DNA of 21,199 bases, from positions 1 through 21,199 of the IMG/VR virus record IMGVR_UViG_3300025853_000807, one strand, 5' to 3'. Shown one piece after another: positions 16,685 to 21,199 of this stretch. Source of the stretch: a virus. Both the position numbers and the translations under genes were made by a program. Below the pieces are notes generated by a model. It had not been told where the DNA came from. It saw only the letters and a list, made by a program, of their open reading frames with translations, and did no database searches. Every line of letters starts with the position of its first letter. Position 1 is the first letter of the stretch.

Positions 16685-17689
16685 ATGTTTGAATATTTTT
16701 ATAACGAAATAATTAGAAAAACTGTAATTGGATTTGGAACTCTTTTTAATGGAATACAAATTCAAAGAAAAGATTCTTCAAATAATGTATTTTCTATTGT
16801 AGAAGTTCCAATTGCTTATGGTCCAACACAAAAATTCTTGGCAAGGTTAGAGCAATCACCAGACTTAAATAAGCCTGTACAAATAACTTTACCAAGACTC
16901 TCTTTTGAAATGGTTGGTCTCAACTATGATCCAACCAGAAAGGTAAATCCCATACAAACATTTGTATCTTCTACCAATAGTGACTCTACTGATATGAGAG
17001 TCACTTATATGCCAGTTCCTTACAATGTATCATTTGAATTGTCTATTATGACAAAAAGTAATGATGATATGCTCCAAATAGTTGAGCAAATACTTCCATA
17101 TTTCCAACCATCATATACAATATCAATTGATCTCGTTGAATTGATTGGAGAAAAACGAGACATTCCAATTACTTTAGATAATATTGTAATGGACGACTCT
17201 TATGAGGGAGATTTTAGCACAAGAAGAGCTTTAATTTATACTTTAAGATTTACAGCAAAAACTTACATCTTTGGTCCAACTTCTTCTTCTGCAAGCAAAG
17301 ATATTGTCAAAAAGGTCAGTATTGGTTATGCTGCTGGACATCCTTCATCTGCACCAACAAGAGATGTTACTTATAGAGTTGAACCTCAAGCAACTAAGAG
17401 TTATACGGATAATGTGGTGACTACACTTTCCGAAGATATTAAGTTGGAAACCACAATCTTTGAAGTTGCAGATGCTTCATCTATTCCAAAAGACTCTTAT
17501 ATTACAATTGATACAGAGACTTTCTATGTAAAATCTAAGAGTTCTAATAAGTTGACTGTAAGAAGAGGAGAATATGGAACTCCAATATCACTTCATGTAT
17601 CAGGATCTTCTATAAGTGCTATAACTTCTTCTGACAATGCTTATGTCGAAGTTGGCGACAACTTTGGGTTTGATGATGGGTTTATTTGA
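16685..17689 (+). CDS. gp15: Tail completion / sheath stabiliser protein gp15
   Basis: This homologue of T4 gp15 would form the hexameric ring that caps the tail tube and sheath and joins the tail to the neck. It matches T4 at the N-terminus (MFEYFYN; T4 MFGYFYN), at LPRLSFEMVGLNY (69-81), and very strongly at DDMLQIVEQILPYFQP (127-142; T4 DDMFQIVEQILPYFQP). Residues 178-190 (STRRALIYTLRFT) fit the T4 SRRRIEWSLTFE strand. The chain is 334 residues against 272 in T4. The extra C-terminal part (about 247-314) is a small separate module with ITIDTETFYVKS and VRRGEYGTPISLHVSGS, also found in the 818- and 1424-residue proteins. AGGA at 16672-16675 is the ribosome-binding site. The stop TGA (17687-17689) lies just before the gp16 ATG. 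Confidence 0.95.
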   Translation: MFEYFYNEIIRKTVIGFGTLFNGIQIQRKDSSNNVFSIVEVPIAYGPTQKFLARLEQSPDLNKPVQITLPRLSFEMVGLNYDPTRKVNPIQTFVSSTNSDSTDMRVTYMPVPYNVSFELSIMTKSNDDMLQIVEQILPYFQPSYTISIDLVELIGEKRDIPITLDNIVMDDSYEGDFSTRRALIYTLRFTAKTYIFGPTSSSASKDIVKKVSIGYAAGHPSSAPTRDVTYRVEPQATKSYTDNVVTTLSEDIKLETTIFEVADASSIPKDSYITIDTETFYVKSKSSNKLTVRRGEYGTPISLHVSGSSISAITSSDNAYVEVGDNFGFDDGFI

Positions 17690-17691
17690 AT

Positions 17692-18129
17692 ATGAAAAAT
17701 AAATTTGATGATTTGGATGAAACTTTTAATGTAGAAGAAACTATGAAACCAGTAGTAGAAGTTGAAAGTATTAATGTAGATAGTTCAATAGACAAGTTTG
17801 AAAAAATATCAGATGATATCAAAAAAGACTATGAATATAGTAGAGGAAATCTTTACTCCATTATAGAAAAGGGGCAAGAAGCACTTAATGGTGTTATAGA
17901 ACTTGCTCAAGAAACTGAGATGCCAAGAGCATATGAAGTTGCTGGACAGTTAATCAAAAGCGTCTCTGACGCTACTGAAAAGTTAATTGACTTACAGAAA
18001 AAACTAAAAGATATTCAGTCTGAAGACAATAAGAAAGGTCCAACAAGTGTTACAAACAATGCTTTGTTTATAGGTTCTACTGCTGAACTCAGTAAGTTGC
18101 TTAAGCAACAAAAAGATGATGATGAATAA
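17692..18129 (+). CDS. gp16: Small terminase subunit gp16
   Basis: This protein of 145 residues is the small terminase subunit, which binds DNA and regulates the gp17 motor during headful packaging; T4 gp16 has 164 residues. I place the start at the ATG at 17692 rather than the TTG at 17686, which overlaps the gp15 stop. An acidic N-terminal region (1-40) is followed by the conserved helical core, RGNLYSIIEKGQEALNGVIE (51-70) and a second helix ending in EKLIDLQKKLK (96-106), fitting the central oligomerisation coiled coil. The C-terminal motif GPTSVTNNALFIGSTAEL (116-133) is typical of cyanophage gp16. In T4, genes 16 and 17 adjoin; here about 2.8 kb and three genes separate them. Confidence 0.93.
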   Translation: MKNKFDDLDETFNVEETMKPVVEVESINVDSSIDKFEKISDDIKKDYEYSRGNLYSIIEKGQEALNGVIELAQETEMPRAYEVAGQLIKSVSDATEKLIDLQKKLKDIQSEDNKKGPTSVTNNALFIGSTAELSKLLKQQKDDDE

Positions 18130-18134
18130 ATAGT
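18127..18134 (+). promoter_or_regulatory. Late-promoter-like box (TAAATAGT) after gp16
   Basis: AATAAATAGT overlaps the gp16 stop codon (18127-18129) and begins 32 bases before the ATG at 18159. It is the same octamer as at 4625 and 16650. A GGAAG at 18140-18144 could serve as a ribosome-binding site but is rather far from the start. It would let the inserted cassette be expressed from its own late promoter. Confidence 0.5.
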
Positions 18135-18158
18135 AAAACGGAAGACTTTTATAGATAA

Positions 18159-19142
18159 ATGAATAACCCATTAAAAGATCCAAAAAATCAAATCAAAAGA
18201 TCTACAGGTGCTGGTGCTCTTACTCCAACTGCAGCAAAAGAGTTGGGACCAAAAGCAGTAGAGCTTCAAAAGAAAAAAGCTGCTTCCGTAGATTTACCGA
18301 AAGTAAAAAAAGAAGAGGTCATGCTTGTAGATAAGATTCTTCAAGAAATTGGAGAAGAAAAAAAGGGTCTTTGGGCAAATATTCATGCTAAGAGAAAGCG
18401 TGGAGAAAAACCAGCAAAACCTGGCGATAAAGATTATCCAAAAACATTAAATGTTGAGGGTATTGAGCAGGCTAGAGATAATGTTGGTGCCGACAAGTGC
18501 TGGAAAGGCAAAAAACTTGGTACACCCAAAACTAAAATGAAGGGTGGAAAAGAAGTTCCAAACTGCGTTCCTGAAGAGGTAGTTGCGGAAACTTGTGGTT
18601 GCGAAACCAAAAAGCATGGTGGAGATGCTGGAAAGCCTGGAAAAAATAAAAACTATGTAAAAGAAATTGAAGAATCAGTAAGAATGCCAGCAAAAAGTGG
18701 AAACATTTATTATGTAATGGTTTCCTGGAGAGGAAAGGTTTATTCCATTCAAATGTTCTTCCCATATTCCAATCGTCCATCGAGACAGGATATTCAAAAT
18801 GAAGTAGAAAAAGTATATCCAGGTTGTAGAGTTACTTATTTTACAATGAGAGATTATGAACCTGGTCAACCACTTCTTCAAGTAGAAGACTGGCAGAAAG
18901 TTAATAAGTCAGATAAAACTGATGGAATGAGTCCTGCCGCAGTCAAAGCATATCGCAGAGAGAACCCAGGTTCTAAACTCAAAACTGCCGTAACAGGAGA
19001 TCCAAAACCAGGAAGTAAGGATGCCAAGCGTCGTAAGTCATTCTGCGCACGCTCTAAGGGTCAGCAAGACATGCATAACATTGATTGCTCATCCACACCA
19101 GATAAACCAGTCTGTAAAGCCCGCCGTCGTTGGAAGTGCTGA
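18159..19142 (+). CDS. Cys/Lys-rich mosaic phage protein, function unknown
   Basis: This 327-residue protein is built from four short motifs that, from memory, recur separately in marine phage proteins. They are KGLWANIHAKRKRGEKPAKP followed by DKDYPKTLN (69-98); a Cys-Trp...Pro-Asn-Cys-Val segment with a Lys/Gly-rich centre (113-138); an IYYVMVSWRGKVYSIQMF beta module ending in YPGCRVTYF (183-228), shared with the next gene; and SPAAVKAYRRENPGSKLKTA with KRRKSFCAR and a terminal WKC (258-327), which I associate with DUF6321. The nine or so cysteines (for example 113, 136, 146, 148, 296, 310, 319, 327) could bind metal, and the strong positive charge could contact nucleic acid; both are inference. 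The position between the terminase subunits is unlike T4. No signal peptide, membrane segment or enzyme motif is visible. Confidence 0.8.
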   Translation: MNNPLKDPKNQIKRSTGAGALTPTAAKELGPKAVELQKKKAASVDLPKVKKEEVMLVDKILQEIGEEKKGLWANIHAKRKRGEKPAKPGDKDYPKTLNVEGIEQARDNVGADKCWKGKKLGTPKTKMKGGKEVPNCVPEEVVAETCGCETKKHGGDAGKPGKNKNYVKEIEESVRMPAKSGNIYYVMVSWRGKVYSIQMFFPYSNRPSRQDIQNEVEKVYPGCRVTYFTMRDYEPGQPLLQVEDWQKVNKSDKTDGMSPAAVKAYRRENPGSKLKTAVTGDPKPGSKDAKRRKSFCARSKGQQDMHNIDCSSTPDKPVCKARRRWKC

Positions 19143-19143
19143 T

Positions 19144-19458
19144 ATGAAAAATTTCAAAGAATTTTTATCTGAATCAATTAACATTTCAGGCGACTTTAAT
19201 GGCAACCTTTATTTAAATTCTGAACCAGAACAAAAGCAGGTTGGTGAAAGTTATTTGGCAGATGTTGTCTGGGAAGGTAATCTTTATAGATTTGAAATGG
19301 TAGCAAAATCTGGTGTTCCTTCAAAGCAAGAACTTGGAGAAGAACTTCAGGGAGAATATCCTGGAGCAGTTGTTCATCAAATTTATCCAGCAGAACAAAA
19401 AAATATCAATATAAAAAGTAAAAGTAGATATCATCCTTCAAAATTAGAGTGGCTTTGA
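19144..19458 (+). CDS. Small protein with WxGxxY / YPGA module, function unknown
   Basis: This 104-residue protein starts at the ATG at 19144, one base after the previous stop (TGATATG), with GGAAG at 19132-19136 as a good ribosome-binding site. An in-frame ATG at 19021 is not used: the extra residues would be an out-of-frame reading of the conserved end of the preceding gene. The opening MKNFKEFLSES is common in small cyanophage proteins. Residues about 37-80 hold a compact module with SYLADVVWEGNLYRFEM, then PSKQEL, then EYPGAVVHQIYP, related to residues 183-228 of the preceding protein. The C-terminus is SRYHPSKLEWL. It is likely a small cytoplasmic or virion-associated protein; the function is not known. 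Confidence 0.8.
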   Translation: MKNFKEFLSESINISGDFNGNLYLNSEPEQKQVGESYLADVVWEGNLYRFEMVAKSGVPSKQELGEELQGEYPGAVVHQIYPAEQKNINIKSKSRYHPSKLEWL

Positions 19459-19461
19459 TTT

Positions 19462-20919
19462 ATGGCACAGTGGAATAAAAATGAACAAGATTATTTAAAT
19501 CAAGAGAGAAGTCTCTTCGAAGTTTTTAATGTAGCAACTAGTGATGGTGAGCAAGTAACAGAAACAAATCGTTTTCCAGTATCTATTGGAAATACTACAG
19601 TTTCTATAGGAAATACAGTATCCGTCAGTGGAACTGTCAATATTGGAACAATCCCAGAAGTTGAAATTAAAAATGATACTGGAAATCCAATTCCAATAAC
19701 TGGAACAGTCGCAACTAGTCCACCAACAGGAACTACAGATGCTTTTGGAAGAACAAGAGTATCAAGTCCATTAACTCTTTTTGATTCATCTCACAGATAT
19801 AGAGACAACAATCTTTGGGATAGTTTGTTAGTAGGAACAGGTTCTACAGTTGGATTTTCAACTACACAAGGTTTAATAAACATAGGTATTGGAACAACTG
19901 CTGGGTGTTCTGTAATTAGAGAAACCACAAAAGTATTTTCATATCAACCAGGAAAGTCATTATTAGTATTGAATACTTTTGTTCCTGCAACACCAAAAGC
20001 AAATCTAAGGCAAAGAATTGGATATTTTGGTGCCGATAATGGAATGTATTTTGAGATTGATGGAATTACTGCATATTTCGTAGAAAGAAGTTTATCAACT
20101 GGAACAGAAACAAGAGTAGCACAGACAGATTGGAATATTGATAAGTTAGATGGAACTGGTCCATCTGGTATTACACTATCCAAAGATAAAGCACAAATTC
20201 TTTATATGGATATTGAGTGGTTAGGACTTGGAACTGTAAGAATTGGTTTTGTGATTGATGGTCAATTTGTTCATTGCCATTCATTCCATCACGCAAATCT
20301 TATTCAGTCAACTTACATCACAACAGCATCATTACCTTTGAGATATGAGATTGCAAATACTGGTGTAACTACTTCTTCAAGCACACTGAAACAAGTATGT
20401 TCTACTGTAATTTCAGAAGGTGGATATGAACTTCGTGGATTACAGCAAGCAGTAGAAACTCCAATTACGGCACCAGTAAATTTACCTTCACCAGCAGGGA
20501 CTTTTTATCCAGTCATTTCCATTCGTCTCAAATCTTCTCCAAATAGATTAGATGCAATTGCTATTTTGACTGCATTATCTCTAATGGGAACAGGAAATGG
20601 ACCATTATTTAATTGGCAACTGAGAGCATCAGCAACTACATCAGGTGGAACTTGGGTAAGTTCTGGGGTTGATGGTGCAGTTGAATATAAGATTGATGGT
20701 GGAACTGTGAGTGGTGGAAGAGTATTAGCATCTGGATTTTTCTCATCAAATAATCAAACACAAGCATCAGTAGATATTCTCAAAGAAGCACTCTTTAAGT
20801 TCCAGTTAGAAAGAAATGGATTAACTGGAACTCCTTATGAATTAACACTTGTTTGTGCTACTGATACTGCTGGTTCTAATGTTTTTGCTTCACTGGATTG
20901 GGAAGAAATTAGTAGGTAA
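19462..20919 (+). CDS. Fibre-like virion structural protein
   Basis: This 485-residue protein resembles a family of structural proteins in marine phages recognised by DAFGRTRVSSPLTLFDSSHR (93-112) and RYRDNNLWDS. The N-terminal region has short beta repeats, PVSIGNTTVSIGNTVSVSG (39-57), like those of trimeric fibre shafts. The body contains conserved QPGKSLLVLNTFVP (162-175), a RQRIGYFG segment and a FVHCHSFHHANL stretch (about 270-281), which look like a globular beta-rich head. There is no enzyme motif and no signal sequence. The ATG follows the previous stop by 3 bases and gp17 follows 5 bases after its stop, so the cassette is transcribed together with the packaging genes. A role as a decoration or fibre protein of the virion is inferred from family resemblance and repeats. 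Confidence 0.75.
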   Translation: MAQWNKNEQDYLNQERSLFEVFNVATSDGEQVTETNRFPVSIGNTTVSIGNTVSVSGTVNIGTIPEVEIKNDTGNPIPITGTVATSPPTGTTDAFGRTRVSSPLTLFDSSHRYRDNNLWDSLLVGTGSTVGFSTTQGLINIGIGTTAGCSVIRETTKVFSYQPGKSLLVLNTFVPATPKANLRQRIGYFGADNGMYFEIDGITAYFVERSLSTGTETRVAQTDWNIDKLDGTGPSGITLSKDKAQILYMDIEWLGLGTVRIGFVIDGQFVHCHSFHHANLIQSTYITTASLPLRYEIANTGVTTSSSTLKQVCSTVISEGGYELRGLQQAVETPITAPVNLPSPAGTFYPVISIRLKSSPNRLDAIAILTALSLMGTGNGPLFNWQLRASATTSGGTWVSSGVDGAVEYKIDGGTVSGGRVLASGFFSSNNQTQASVDILKEALFKFQLERNGLTGTPYELTLVCATDTAGSNVFASLDWEEISR

Positions 20920-20924
20920 TTTTT

Positions 20925-21199
20925 ATGAGTGACGTATATCTTGGCAATCCTTTATTAAAAAAAGCAAATACCCAAATTGAATTTACACAAGAACAAATTA
21001 TTGAATTTGTAAAGTGTAAAGATGATCCCGTATATTTTGCAAACAACTATATTAAGATTGTTTCTCTTGATAAGGGTTTAACTCAGTTTAATCCTTACGA
21101 TTTCCAAGAAAAACTAATTAATAGATTCCACGAAAATAGATTTAATATATGTAAGATGCCTAGACAGACTGGAAAGTCTACAACTGTGGTGTCTTACCT
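20925..21199 (+). CDS. gp17: Large terminase subunit gp17, N-terminal part
   Basis: The gene runs off the window after 91 codons. It encodes the motor ATPase and nuclease that packages DNA into the prohead with gp16. The visible part aligns with T4 gp17: NPLLKKANTQIEFTQEQIIE matches T4 LPNLKRANIKTQWTREMVEE, KCKDDPVYFANNYIKI (30-45) matches KCRDDIVYFAETYCAI, and the Walker A motif PRQTGKST (79-86) matches T4 SRQLGKTT at about 161-168. The ATG at 20925 has an AGG 8 bases upstream and no in-frame earlier start. The N-terminus is therefore about 80 residues shorter than in T4, which carries an extra leader before the NL-KRAN block. The nuclease domain lies beyond the window. Confidence 0.97.
   Translation, partial: MSDVYLGNPLLKKANTQIEFTQEQIIEFVKCKDDPVYFANNYIKIVSLDKGLTQFNPYDFQEKLINRFHENRFNICKMPRQTGKSTTVVSY

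Noticed and set aside
17686-17691. TTG start for gp16
   Set aside because: The ATG two codons later is the more likely start; the TTG overlaps the gp15 stop codon.
19021-19143. N-terminal extension of the 104-residue gene from the ATG at 19021
   Set aside because: It would overlap the conserved KRRKSFCAR end of the preceding gene in another frame, and the ATG at 19144 has a good ribosome-binding site and a typical MKNFKEFL start.
1-21199. Anti-phage defence, CRISPR, tRNA or integration site
   Set aside because: No repeats with spacers, cloverleaf sequence, recombinase or defence-type domain is visible in any frame; all genes fit virion assembly or unknown phage proteins.

Overview
The window is a single-strand block of late virion genes from a T4-like myovirus. 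It is most likely a marine cyanophage: the neck and terminase proteins resemble T4 gp13-gp17 but carry the extra domains typical of cyanobacterial T4-like phages. The DNA is clearly A+T-rich by eye, arginine is mostly AGA, all genes read on the + strand, and almost no sequence lies outside genes (longest gap 48 bases, 11685-11732). I see no tRNA, CRISPR array, insertion sequence, integrase, host-derived metabolic gene or convincing terminator.

Layout. (1) 3-4624: the C-terminal end of one structural protein, then a 1424-residue structural protein where T4 has gene 7; the pair looks like one ancestral chain cut in two. (2) 4652-6229: baseplate wedge gp8, enlarged. (3) 6240-14189: two very large virion proteins (1814 and 818 residues) that look like N- and C-terminal parts of a family often seen as one chain. 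(4) 14189-14410: a small coiled-coil protein, translationally overlapped. (5) 14443-17689: gp13 and gp14 (neck) and gp15 (tail completion). (6) 17692-18129: small terminase gp16. (7) 18159-20919: a three-gene cassette between the two terminase subunits: a Cys/Lys-rich mosaic protein, a small protein sharing one of its domains, and a fibre-like structural protein. (8) 20925-end: the first 91 residues of large terminase gp17, including the Walker A motif.

The genes form a late assembly programme: baseplate and tail parts (gp8 and the large proteins), connection of head to tail (gp13, gp14, gp15), and DNA packaging (gp16, gp17). T4-late-promoter-like boxes (TATAAATA, or an identical TAAATAGT octamer) sit 24-35 bases before four start codons. 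Several small beta-rich modules recur in otherwise unrelated structural proteins, and two large proteins appear split relative to their families. These modular events and the cassette between gp16 and gp17 are the most notable features. Family comparisons are from memory; no database search was run.
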